Positions 53,801-62,429 of a stretch of DNA of 64,000 bases are shown piece after piece. Every line of letters begins with the position of its first letter. Within the stretch, counting starts at the first letter, position 1. The stretch lies in contig LGRX02030346.1 in the NCBI GenBank assembly GCA_001247695.2, forward strand, positions 1 through 64,000, written 5' to 3'. The notes under the pieces are model-generated. The model did not search any database. It was not told where the DNA came from and saw only the letters and a program-made list of their open reading frames with translations. The position numbers were made by a program, and so were the translations under genes. Origin of the DNA: Cymbomonas tetramitiformis. Its lineage: Eukaryota; Chlorophyta; Pyramimonadophyceae; Pyramimonadales; Pyramimonadaceae.

Positions 53801-54222
53801 GGGTATCTTGAGGATTCCCATTTCCAGCTCCATCATGGTCAAGGAAGCATCATGCCTGTGCCTCACCGAGACGCTGCTTCTCAAAGGCCGCTCACTTGAG
53901 GCGAGCCTTATGAGATAATGACCTTTGGCCTGTGGGGCGTCAACCCCTTATCAAATCCTGAACACTTGTTAACGACCTGGATAAATTTGTCATGATGCAA
54001 CTTAAGTGGGATTATAAGTTCCACATAATCATATTGTCTACGTATGCTGAAGGCATAACTGCCGCATATGGTTACAATAGGTCGCAGCTTCTATAACATT
54101 GTGGCTTATGAGTCAAAAGCTGATAGCCGATGACTTTTGCCAATAATTGCCGACCAAATAATAATCAGGCCGTGGAAACATGTACCCAAGGGTTTTCGTC
54201 GATCGGTCGTATATATATCAGG

Positions 54223-54313
54223 GCTGCATCCCAAGAACTGCAGGGCTGCATCCCAAGAACTGCAGGGCTGCATCCCAAAAACTGCAGGGCTGCATCCCGA
54301 GAACTGCAGGGTT
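54223..54313. repeat. 22-bp tandem repeat
   Basis: Four nearly perfect units of CAGGGCTGCATCCCAAGAAC+TG, then a degenerate fifth. Each unit has GGG and CCC six bases apart and could form a small hairpin. Confidence 0.88.
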
Positions 54314-55315
54314 ACATCCCTAACATTTTTACCCTGCATCAAATTGATATGACAGGAGCAGGAATTGATCCTTCCTTGCCAAGGTGTAGTGAGCCTTGTA
54401 TAAATCATACCCTTACACAGATACGCATATGCGGGTACCAATATCTGTGAAAAACTGCTAATGCTACCTTTGCCAAGACCGTGGTTTGTCATCGGATCCT
54501 ATGGCCAGTCATCCGAAGCTACCGGAGACATCGACTGAGGTAGACGGAGTTGTGATCCTGAGTTATGCCTGACACACATAACTAAAACAAATTTCACATT
54601 AGTACGTGGCGAATCCACTCTCACTCATCGCGACAGATGTTCGTCAAAGCGTGCGTACTGGACCAATAATTGAGGAGTTGAGCAGACCGGGTAAAGGATT
54701 ATAAGTCCAATCCCGTTAAGCAGGGCCACTCCGTTTGCATTAAAACAAGCCCCCGGTGAAATAACTCCGGAAACATCCAAAGGGCTCCCCATGACCGCCT
54801 GTGAACCTCCAAAGTAGCTTCAGGAGGGGAGGAAGGGTTGGGTGCACAATATATAATAACTGTGGAAACGAACAGCAAACGATCAGTTATATATATAAGG
54901 CCGAGTATCGTGCGATTATAAATCGTTAAATCGTGGGATCATCGTTCGCAAAAGCGACGACGGCTAGCGCAAATAATCCGTAACGTAAACCTCGGATACC
55001 TTGAATCGTCACTCTGAAACACGATGCGTGTGGATCAATCAGTAATCCAGCGTCAATCTGTATCACGAAACGCAATTCATTGAACCTTGAATCGTCACTC
55101 TGCAATACGATACGCAATTCATGGGGGCTACATCCTAAGAACTGTAAGGCTATTGCCTAAGGTGAGGGACTAAAGTGGACTCAGTTCCCCCCAATATCCT
55201 AAAAACACCATGAGGGACGCCTCAAATCGGTGTAAGAAGACTGGTACCAGCAGAAGCAACAACAACAAAGACATCAAAGACATATACAAAGGTATGCCCG
55301 TTGTGAGGTCACAAC

Positions 55316-55334
55316 TCTTTTAAGAGGGGAGATC
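55316..55334 (+). other. Polypurine tract before the 3' LTR
   Basis: AAGAGGGGAGATC directly adjoins the 3' LTR start, the place and form of plus-strand primer sites in Copia-like elements. It fixes the orientation of the element as plus. Confidence 0.65.
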
Positions 55335-55931
55335 TGTCAGGGTTATGACCGATGACACATGTGTCATACATGTCATACATGTCATACGTGTCATACCTGT
55401 CAGACATGTCATACCATGTCATGTCATGTCGAGTCATGTCATATATTATAATGACAGACAGTCGTCAGTACTGGTCGACTATGTACATGTCATCGAGATG
55501 ATAAGTCACATCATCTGTCATTTATTCAAGGAAAGACTTGAATGACACCTGTCATCGAGAGGCCGTATGTCGGACTCGAAGATGACGAAGCAAGATACTA
55601 TCTTGAAGTACCGAACGGTTCGGAGAAGAAATCATCTTCGCTTCTAGCATGTGCGGAACAAGCATGCGGGTATCATATGGCGAACGCATCATTCGTTCTG
55701 CCGATACCAGTCGTTCAACCAATGCCTCGGGTTCACAACCCAATAGCGGTACCATCTGTGAGATGGGAGGCATTCGGTATAGATGAGCTAGCGTTGTGCT
55801 AGAGCAGTATCTTCTGACGAAGTCTGCACTCATCACCCGCTCATAAGCTGTGCACGTGTTACTGTTCAAATAACACTGCACTATCTTATTATATCATATA
55901 TATCTCAAGGCTCGCGACAGCGTCCTTATCA
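55335..55931 (+). repeat. 3' LTR of the 10.8-kb element
   Basis: 597 bp; carries the same internal frame as the 5' LTR and ends at CCTTATCA before the GCATC duplication. Confidence 0.9.
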
Positions 55932-56498
55932 GCATCAAACAACAAAAACCATCGATTACGAACACTTTTTTATTAGTCGCCGCATACAAAAACATTATTT
56001 CACAATTTCAACCGTAAGATATGTTCATTGTGGTTAGATGTCGATATCTACCGGTTGAATTTGCGAAATGATGTTTTGTTTTGCAACAAATAACAACAAA
56101 CATCGATTCCGAACAGTTTTTCGCTAGTAATCGCATACAAAAACATTATTTCGCAAATTCAACCGTTAGATATGTTCATTGTGGTTGGATGTTGATATCT
56201 ACCGGTTGAATTTGCGAAATGATGTTTTTTTTTTTTGCAACAAATAACAAAAGAAATTGCGTCCCGTACCCCCTATACCCGTGTCTACACCCAATGGCAC
56301 ATTAAAATGAAGTGTCTACACCCAATCTAGACCAAAATGAAGTGCCTACACCCAATCTAGATTAAGAATGAAGTGCCTACACCCAATCTAGATTAGATGA
56401 AGTGCCTACACCCAATCTAGATTAAAATGAAGTGCCTACACCCAATCTGGATTATAATGAAATGTCTACACCCAATCTAGACTTATCCCTTGAATTTA

Positions 56499-56669
56499 TA
56501 TATATGCTCTACAGCGGGGTGACCCCAATATATTTATATAGGGGGTACGTGAACGTACAGGTGGGGGAAAAATAACCCCTCCCCCCTCGATATGGGCGTC
56601 AATCGTATTTGCACTGTTAACGCGCCGAATTTCATCCGTCCTTGCAAGGATTTCTGGGAATTCGATTTG
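56499..56669. repeat. Target repeat of element C
   Basis: GATATGGGCGTCAAT and CCTTGCAAGGATTTCTGGGA in this stretch recur at 59338-59410, followed there by the sequence that continues on the right side of element C. It thus gives an empty-site comparison. No gene. Confidence 0.75.
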
Positions 56670-56913
56670 TGACAAGAAATGAGATATATATATGTCGATA
56701 TATATGCTCGAATGCGTGTGTGCAGAACAGTCTCGCAGGGGCGGGTGTTCTCGGATACTAAGATGATATAAAATACTGAGTTAGGTGTTTTATAGCACAC
56801 CGTGACACACGTGACAACGGACACTGGTGACACATCAGGCTGAGGGGTGACAGTCAGGAGACCCACTGTGCCCCCCCCTTACAGTGGGGGTGGCAAGATT
56901 GGGCTCCCCGTGA
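56670..56913 (-). repeat. LTR of element C (3' LTR on the minus strand)
   Basis: 244 bp, with TATATATGTCGATATATATG palindrome near the left end and CCCCCCC...GTGGGGG near the right end. Confidence 0.9.
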
Positions 56914-57132
56914 CACCACCTCACCCCGTGGGGTTGAGGTGTCACCAGGCAAAGAGACAGGAACCGTGCAGGGTCTAGGAGCCAAACTGGCCCGAGCAGT
57001 CCGGCATGTGCCATCCCAAATTGTCCAAAGAGTCTGTCGCTAACTAAATCTAAAGAGTTCGGCTCCCTCGAGGGTCAATCACAAGCCGTGTGGGCATGGA
57101 GAAGGGTCCTTTCCGAACTGTGATGTTGAATC

Positions 57133-58713
57133 TCAATCTTGTTTTGCTGCCGAGCCGGATGTCGATGCACCCTGGAACTTCGGGATCCACGGGACGGAGC
57201 GGAGAGCCGGCCAGTCGGCGTCATCGTCGTCCACGGAGGTGTTGGGCATGGGCCCCGGCTCGTCACGATCGAGCAAAGGGCGGAACGGGAACGCGGCCGC
57301 GCCATCGTCGCCATCGCCGTCATCGTCGTCCACAGCCGCATACTGCAATGAGGGTGAACCACGGCTCGCCGGGGGACCAGGGGCCGCGGCAGGAGGCACA
57401 CCACCGGCGGGCTTAGCCCAGGCAGCAACGGTGGGGCGCTTAGGCGCCTTCGGAGCATTAGGCGGCCCCCTGGAAGGCGCAAAGGACGCGGCGCATGCGT
57501 AGGGGCAAACCCCCTCTGTGTCGAGGTGCCCATCGGTCACGCCCGCCCACAGACGGAAGCACGAGATGCACGGATAGCCGACCCCTTCCCACATCAAGTG
57601 AGGGACGCGGGGGCTTTGGGCCGGCTTCCAATCTCCAACGGGCTTGGTGATGGTCTTGGTGCGTACGGTGTTGAATGTAGCACCACCAGTTCCGTCCGCC
57701 CGTGCCTTGCCACCACCAGCGCCCGAGGATGGGGGAGTGGCCAGGCGGGAGAGGTGTCCCTCGGTCTGCCAGACTGTGGAAATGCGGAGGGCGAGGGTGG
57801 AGAATGTAAACCTTTGGCCAGCGGCGAGCTCACGTAGCACCACCAGATAAAGTGGGGACACGTGCGGAGAGCTCGCCGCTGACCGGCTGAGAACGTGCTG
57901 TACATCCTGTACACGTCCAGCGTCGTCGTAGTCGGGATGAAGGCGTTGATGCTTGTCGCCCAGGACGCGGAGAACCGTAAGCTGCGGGGCGGGGTCGGCG
58001 GTCTCGCTAATCTTCGTTTCCCGCAGCTTCGTCCAGAAGCGGAAAGTGTCGGGGTCCGTGGAGGCCTCGACATGGTACCGTAAGCGCTGCAAGGCGCAAC
58101 GTCCATCACGCGGGTGGACTCGAGCGGACTCCTGGTAGAGCGCCAGAGCCGTACCGTTGAGGACGCCCTTGAGGATGATGAAAATCAGTTCGTTCAGCGA
58201 CCAGTGGTACTCGAGGTACTCGTGTTCCAGGTCGAAGAGCTTGTCGTACTCGAAGTGCGAGATGGGGGACAGGACGTGGCGAAGATTCCCAAGAAGGACC
58301 GCGAAGTCGGTCTCGGAGTCCTGGCCGTCGAGCGTGTACCCCTTCTGCGGCTTGACGCCATGGGAGCGGAGAACCTTGACGAGCTCCTCACCGTAGGTGA
58401 AGGCGTAGTCCAGCTTCTCGGCGTACTCATACTGCTGGGATGCCCGGACTGGGGTGGACTCCCAGACCGAGGCGTCTCGATGAAACTCGGCGGAGGTGGC
58501 AGCCAGCGAGATAAAAGTCGGCTTGCTGATAAGCGCTGACATGCGCACCACCGGATCGGGATTTTGCACTGGCGTGCGGGAACCCCTCAGTGGAGAAGGG
58601 GCCGCAGAGCCAGGGAGTGCAGAACCCGCAGGGGAGCCGGATGCAGCCGCGGCGGCACGCGCGGAGCGAAGGGACTCCACCACAGGTCTAGGGCTTCGGC
58701 GATTAGACACCAT
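57133..58713 (-). CDS. Gag-like protein of element C, intact
   Basis: I take ATG 58713 (MVSNRRSPRPVVESLRSARA) as the start, since it aligns with the start of the element A protein; 526 residues. Residues 1-80 are Ser/Ala/Pro-rich. A helical region (about 90-330) includes LEHEYLEYHWSLNELIF, GTALALYQESARVHPRDGRC and LTVLRVLGDKHQRLHPDYDD, all conserved in element A, and probably forms the capsid domain. A putative zinc site, CISCFRLWAGVTDGH...CPYAC (C-x2-C, H, C-x3-C), follows at about 365-390 and may bind RNA. The tail is Pro/Ala-rich then acidic (DDDDGDGDD). No protease or polymerase motif. This is the functional Gag candidate for the A/C family. Confidence 0.75.
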   Translation of the reverse strand: MVSNRRSPRPVVESLRSARAAAAASGSPAGSALPGSAAPSPLRGSRTPVQNPDPVVRMSALISKPTFISLAATSAEFHRDASVWESTPVRASQQYEYAEKLDYAFTYGEELVKVLRSHGVKPQKGYTLDGQDSETDFAVLLGNLRHVLSPISHFEYDKLFDLEHEYLEYHWSLNELIFIILKGVLNGTALALYQESARVHPRDGRCALQRLRYHVEASTDPDTFRFWTKLRETKISETADPAPQLTVLRVLGDKHQRLHPDYDDAGRVQDVQHVLSRSAASSPHVSPLYLVVLRELAAGQRFTFSTLALRISTVWQTEGHLSRLATPPSSGAGGGKARADGTGGATFNTVRTKTITKPVGDWKPAQSPRVPHLMWEGVGYPCISCFRLWAGVTDGHLDTEGVCPYACAASFAPSRGPPNAPKAPKRPTVAAWAKPAGGVPPAAAPGPPASRGSPSLQYAAVDDDDGDGDDGAAAFPFRPLLDRDEPGPMPNTSVDDDDADWPALRSVPWIPKFQGASTSGSAAKQD

Positions 58714-58969
58714 GGCTGGAAGTACGTAATCGGGAATTTTGTAACTTGCGTAAAAACAACGGGGCTCAACTCCAGCCCAAATTGTCAACGGTTTGGTGAT
58801 AAAATTTTGAACGCGGCCGCGATCTTCAACGGTGGCCGAGGTCTAGATGTGGTTGCTGACGGCGACGTGCGTCAGTTGCCGGCGACGTGCGGCGGTTACA
58901 AGGAGAATCGACGTGCTCCCCAGGGATCCAAAGCAACAAACGAACACCCACAAGTGGTGGCCGATAACC

Positions 58970-59213
58970 TGACAAGAAGTGAGATATATATATGTCGATA
59001 TATATGCTCGAATGCGTGTGTGCAGAACAGTCTCGCAGGGGCGGGTGTTCTCGGATACTAAGATGATATAAAATACTGAGTTAGGTGTTTTATAGCACAC
59101 CGTGACACACGTGACAACGGACACTGGTGACACATCAGGCTGAGGGGTGACAGTCAGGAGACCCACTGTGCCCCCCCCTTACAGTGGGGGTGGCAAGATT
59201 GGGCTCCCCGTGA
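58970..59213 (-). repeat. LTR of element C (5' LTR on the minus strand)
   Basis: 244 bp, next to the minus-strand GGTTATCGGCC primer-site-like motif at 58969 leftwards. Confidence 0.9.
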
Positions 59214-59218
59214 ATTTG

Positions 59219-59828
59219 GCAGAATGAAGACCTGATTTATAGATGCAAAATATTTCTAAAAATTATATATACATTACACTGGGGCTTCAATTGATATAAT
59301 ATGCATACAGCATACACTGTGTCGTGTACAGCCTACGATATGGGCGTCAATATTTGCACTGTTAACGCGCTGAATTTGATCCATCCTTGCAAGGATTTCT
59401 GGGAATTGGCAGAATGAAGACCTGATTTATATAGGGGGTACGTAAACGTACAGGTGGGGAAAAAATATTCCCCAATCTTCGTGAACGATGAACGTATAAA
59501 CTAAAACTTTGAAAACAATCCAATACCCCCTTTGCACTGTTAACGGACTGAATTTCATCCATCCCCCCCCTCTTCCCTCCCGCCCCCCGTTCTGTTTTCC
59601 AAAAAACAAATACTTAACGTGACCCCGTTTATTCGTCTCGGTGTTGGTCTATCCATCTCTATCTTGGGTCTATCGGGGCTCCGCCCCCCTCCCCCTCCCC
59701 CTCCCGCATTATATTATTAACGCGCTCATTCATGGGTGACCTTACTCATTTCGACCGCACGCTGGGTACGTTTCAATTTTTATTTACAATACACTCGGGC
59801 TTCAATTCATATAATATGGATGATCCAT
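59219..59828. repeat. Dispersed repeat with empty-site paralogue, no gene
   Basis: Contains CCTTGCAAGGATTTCTGGGA followed directly by GGCAGAATGAAGACCTGATT (59386-59430), the arrangement expected at an unoccupied element C target. Also holds C-rich low-complexity DNA (59560-59590 and 59670-59705). Confidence 0.75.
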
Positions 59829-60255
59829 TTTTTAAAAATCCAATATCGAGTATGTAACACAGATTGTACAGTATGACATTAATTTGTATTAATTGCCGAT
59901 ATAAAAAAGGTTATCCCTTGTATTTTGGAATCTAGGAGTCGTTAGCCGGCGGAAAGTCTATAAACCGAAAAATTAAGCTCCTAATTTTATGGCCCGCTCC
60001 GCGAGCGATCGACATCTGGTCTCAAAATAGAAAGGCAATGGATTAGGCCGATTACCGTTTTTAATGATGCCACAATGCATCCGTATAAATGTGTAAATAT
60101 ATAGTAATCATTTAACTCGGGGCGTTCTATGCCACGTGTATGGATAGCATTCACTGTGTCTGAATTCCCGTTATATAAACCTCGGCCAATTTTGTTCCGC
60201 AATATATATTTATATTTTCGCTTCCGCCGTGAAGATTTATACTGGCCGCATACTG
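59829..60255. repeat. Dispersed 430-bp repeat, copy 2
   Basis: Second copy of 43076-43505; after GGCCGCATACTG it enters unrelated sequence, so the recombinase remnant is not duplicated here. Confidence 0.85.
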
Positions 60256-62276
60256 TTCCCTGGTCACAACGACATTGTTCACTGTTCACGACACTTGAAC
60301 TACTTGAGGAGCGCGAGCCTCTTACCCGGTGTTTCAGCGACGAAACCTCCTCTGTACTGTACTGTCGGTTTTCTGTACAAACGGACCCCCGAAATAATGT
60401 CCGAGATTAGCGGTTTTCGTCGCAATGGGACCTGAAATCGAGAGGACGGTGCAGAATCGATGAAATCGATGAATCGTCATTCTGTACCGTCGATTATTTT
60501 CATTATTCCCGTTTTCACTCGCGTTAACCTAAAAACATTTCTTTCAGCGACCCGTCAGGTTCCGACGGGGACAGTCTTCTGCATATTTGACCATGCATAT
60601 ATGAAGCATTTGCACGAGTTCACGTCTGCAAATGCATCATATATTGTTCTCAAGACTGTTGGTAACAAGTGGGTACCGATAATCCCGGGATCGAGTGGCC
60701 CAATCTCAACATTCTAAGATGTGGTACGGGTTGGGGCTTGCGCCACTCAACTACTTTTGCGTAAAAAGTGATTTTCAGTTGATTTTCGATATCTGCGGGA
60801 GATTCGCTGGGAGCCAAGTAAAAAGTAAGATGTCTTTGTGATGCTGAGGGTCTCGCGCATCCGCTGCGCTAATCAGATGTACCCTACGCTAAGTTGGGGT
60901 ATACCGGATGCCCGATTGAGCGTTCCGAGGTGTAAAAGCGCCAAATCATACCCACCCTCAAGATTTCCTTCAGTACGGTTCGTATGATGTGGTCTGAGGC
61001 ATGTGAAGGTATCAGTATGCTCCCCACGAAGCATACTAATACATAGAAACTTACTGCGCTAAGAAATATTGACTCATCGCTGAAGAATAAATTTTGCCGT
61101 CATCGAAAACCCTGAGTTTCGATCCCATTGCGATCGGCTCGGACATTATTTCGGGGGTCCGTTTGTACTGTACTGTCGATTTTGGGGAATTCTGTGCCGA
61201 CGTGGCAGTCGCGCGACAGTATAGTACAGCCCGGAGGTTTAAGCGAAATACCGTCTCTGTACTGTACTGCACGGTTCGATGGGCTGTACTGCACCGATTT
61301 TCATCACAAATTGCATATTTAAAGACATCGATTTCATACATATTTCGGCGAAACAAGGGTGACATCGTGGCTCGTGGGGACACGGACACCAAGAATTTTG
61401 AATATAAATATATATATCCACAACATATTCATTGTCCGTATGCATGCGCCTTTTTATTACGAAGAACCCCCTAAAAATAGCGCATTATTTCTTAAAATAG
61501 CGTGCAAACGCGCGATAAAATTATCCGTTTAATTATCCGCGGTATAAACGACAGAATCGGGCCATCGTGAGAGTATCGTGAGTGTCCGCGCTTCGATATT
61601 TCTGTACTGTCGTATGTACTGTAGTCTGTACTGTCGGTGTCGTCTGTACTGTCGTCTGTACTGTCGTCTGTACTGTCGGCTGTACTGCCCCATACTTAAT
61701 TCTGAGAAGTGTCATTTTGGCGACATCCACGCCTCTGCTTCTATACTGTCGTCCTTTTTGTCTGTACTGTACTGTCGTCGACCAAAAACGGTGGACCTCC
61801 AACCAGAGACGCGGAAATTGACATGTTGTCACGAACGCGGTACAGAGACAGTACAGTACAGACAAAACGACAGTACAGTACAGAGGAGGTTTCGTCGTTA
61901 AAACCTCGGGTTATTAGCGTTGCGTGATTTTGGTGATAAATAAAGTCCGAAGGCGATGAATTGGCGCTCGCGATGGAGCAGTTATACGCGACGCTGACGT
62001 CAGACATGATAGTCTGCATTGATTATATCGCCGCGTCACGATAACCTCTAAAGGGAGGGTAACCACTAGGGGGCTCCGCCCCCGCACCCCCTTGAATTAT
62101 ATCATTAACGCAGTTGGGCTATGACAACATACCGTGTGTCACCGTGAGAGAAAGAGAGAGGTTATGGTTTGTGTCTCCCCCACCTCCCTCCACCCCCTCC
62201 CCACTGGGGAAATGCTACCCCCTTCCCGAATTAGATTATTAACGCAGTTGCGAGTTGGGCTATGACATACAGTGTG
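60256..62276. other. Repeat-rich region without a convincing gene
   Basis: An inverted repeat built on GACCCCCGAAATAATGTCCGA links 60380-60430 to 61121-61162. A CTGTACTGTCGT microsatellite spans 61605-61690, and TACTGTACTG words are frequent. The part 61857-62060 matches pieces at 42361-42425 and 44085-44210. A frame of 85 codons at 60460-60717 has protein-like composition (HAYMKHLHEFTSANASYIVL) but no known match or context. Confidence 0.5.
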
Positions 62277-62395
62277 TCACTCGTACTTGACGACTGTATG
62301 TCATTATGACACATGACATGACATGACATGACATGTATGCCAAGTATGACATGTATGACACATATGTCATCGGTCATATCCCTGACACCAACGAC
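62277..62395 (-). repeat. Fragment of the 10.8-kb element's LTR, inverted
   Basis: On the minus strand it reads TGTCAGGGATATGACCGATG followed by TGTCATACATGTCATAC repeats, matching the first 110 bp of the LTR at 45165. It is truncated on the other side, so it is a relic of another insertion of this family. Confidence 0.75.
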
Positions 62396-62429
62396 CCTGG
62401 ACTGCCGATTGCGGATCTACGGTAGGTTC

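Larger units (their letters stand above)
45774..55334. other. Interior of the 10.8-kb LTR element, non-coding as far as visible
   Basis: Tandem repeats: three 52-bp copies around ATCACATATGCGCGCAGAAG (46035-46190), (AC)n runs at 47270-47292 and 47725-47746, and a CTATAAG array at 48830-48855. A 22-bp unit, CAGGGCTGCATCCCAAGAAC, is in tandem at 54223-54313, and single copies are scattered at 48740-48795, 50160-50220, 52786 and 55122. Otherwise AT-rich and stop-rich in every frame. Confidence 0.6.
45165..55931 (+). mobile_element. 10.8-kb LTR element without recognisable pol, inserted in the foldback element
   Basis: LTRs 45165-45773 and 55335-55931 start TGTCAGGG and end CCTTATCA; target duplication GCATC (45160-45164 and 55932-55936). 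The 5' LTR is followed by TTGGTATTCGATCGG, whose first seven bases fit the initiator-Met primer sites of Copia-type elements. The 3' LTR is preceded by the purine tract AAGAGGGGAGAT. The 9.6-kb interior has no frame above 130 codons and no recognisable gag or pol, so it is a large retrotransposon derivative or a fully decayed element. It contains a MITE and many GGGCTGCATCCC motifs. Confidence 0.88.
44768..56489. mobile_element. Foldback-type DNA transposon, long copy carrying an LTR element
   Basis: Arms 44768-45164 and 55937-56489 are inverted tandem arrays of a 27-30-bp unit (TAGATTGGGTGTAGACATTT). The outermost ends are GGGATAAGTCTAGATTGGG and its complement. The 9-bp target duplication TTGAATTTA is perfect (44759-44767 and 56490-56498). 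Inner arms carry ATATCTACCGGTTG as in the 16681-17552 copy. Without the LTR element the transposon would be about 0.95 kb and non-coding. The paralogue at 44545-44600 shows the uninterrupted target. Confidence 0.88.
56670..59213 (-). mobile_element. LTR element C (gag-only), apparently complete
   Basis: LTRs 56670-56913 and 58970-59213 (244 bp; one difference noticed) start TGACAAGAA and end CTCCCCGTGA; target duplication ATTTG (56665-56669 and 59214-59218). On the minus strand GGTTATCGGCCACCAC follows the 5' LTR and GGGTGAGGTGGTG type sequence precedes the 3' LTR. The Gag-like gene is uninterrupted, making this the best candidate for a recently mobile member. Confidence 0.92.

Noticed and set aside
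46829..53918. Several 60-90-codon frames in the interior of the 10.8-kb LTR element
   Set aside because: Length and number are as expected by chance for 9.6 kb; none shows gag, protease, integrase or reverse-transcriptase motifs.
54735..54775. A frame reading ALKQAPGE, similar to the L-K-Q-A-P motif of Copia reverse transcriptases
   Set aside because: Only eight residues match and stops lie close by; no neighbouring reverse-transcriptase motif was found. Kept only as a hint for a frameshift-aware search.
60460..60717. 85-codon plus-strand frame with protein-like composition
   Set aside because: No match to a known family, no neighbouring exon or regulatory signal, and it lies in dispersed repeats; noted in the region entry only.
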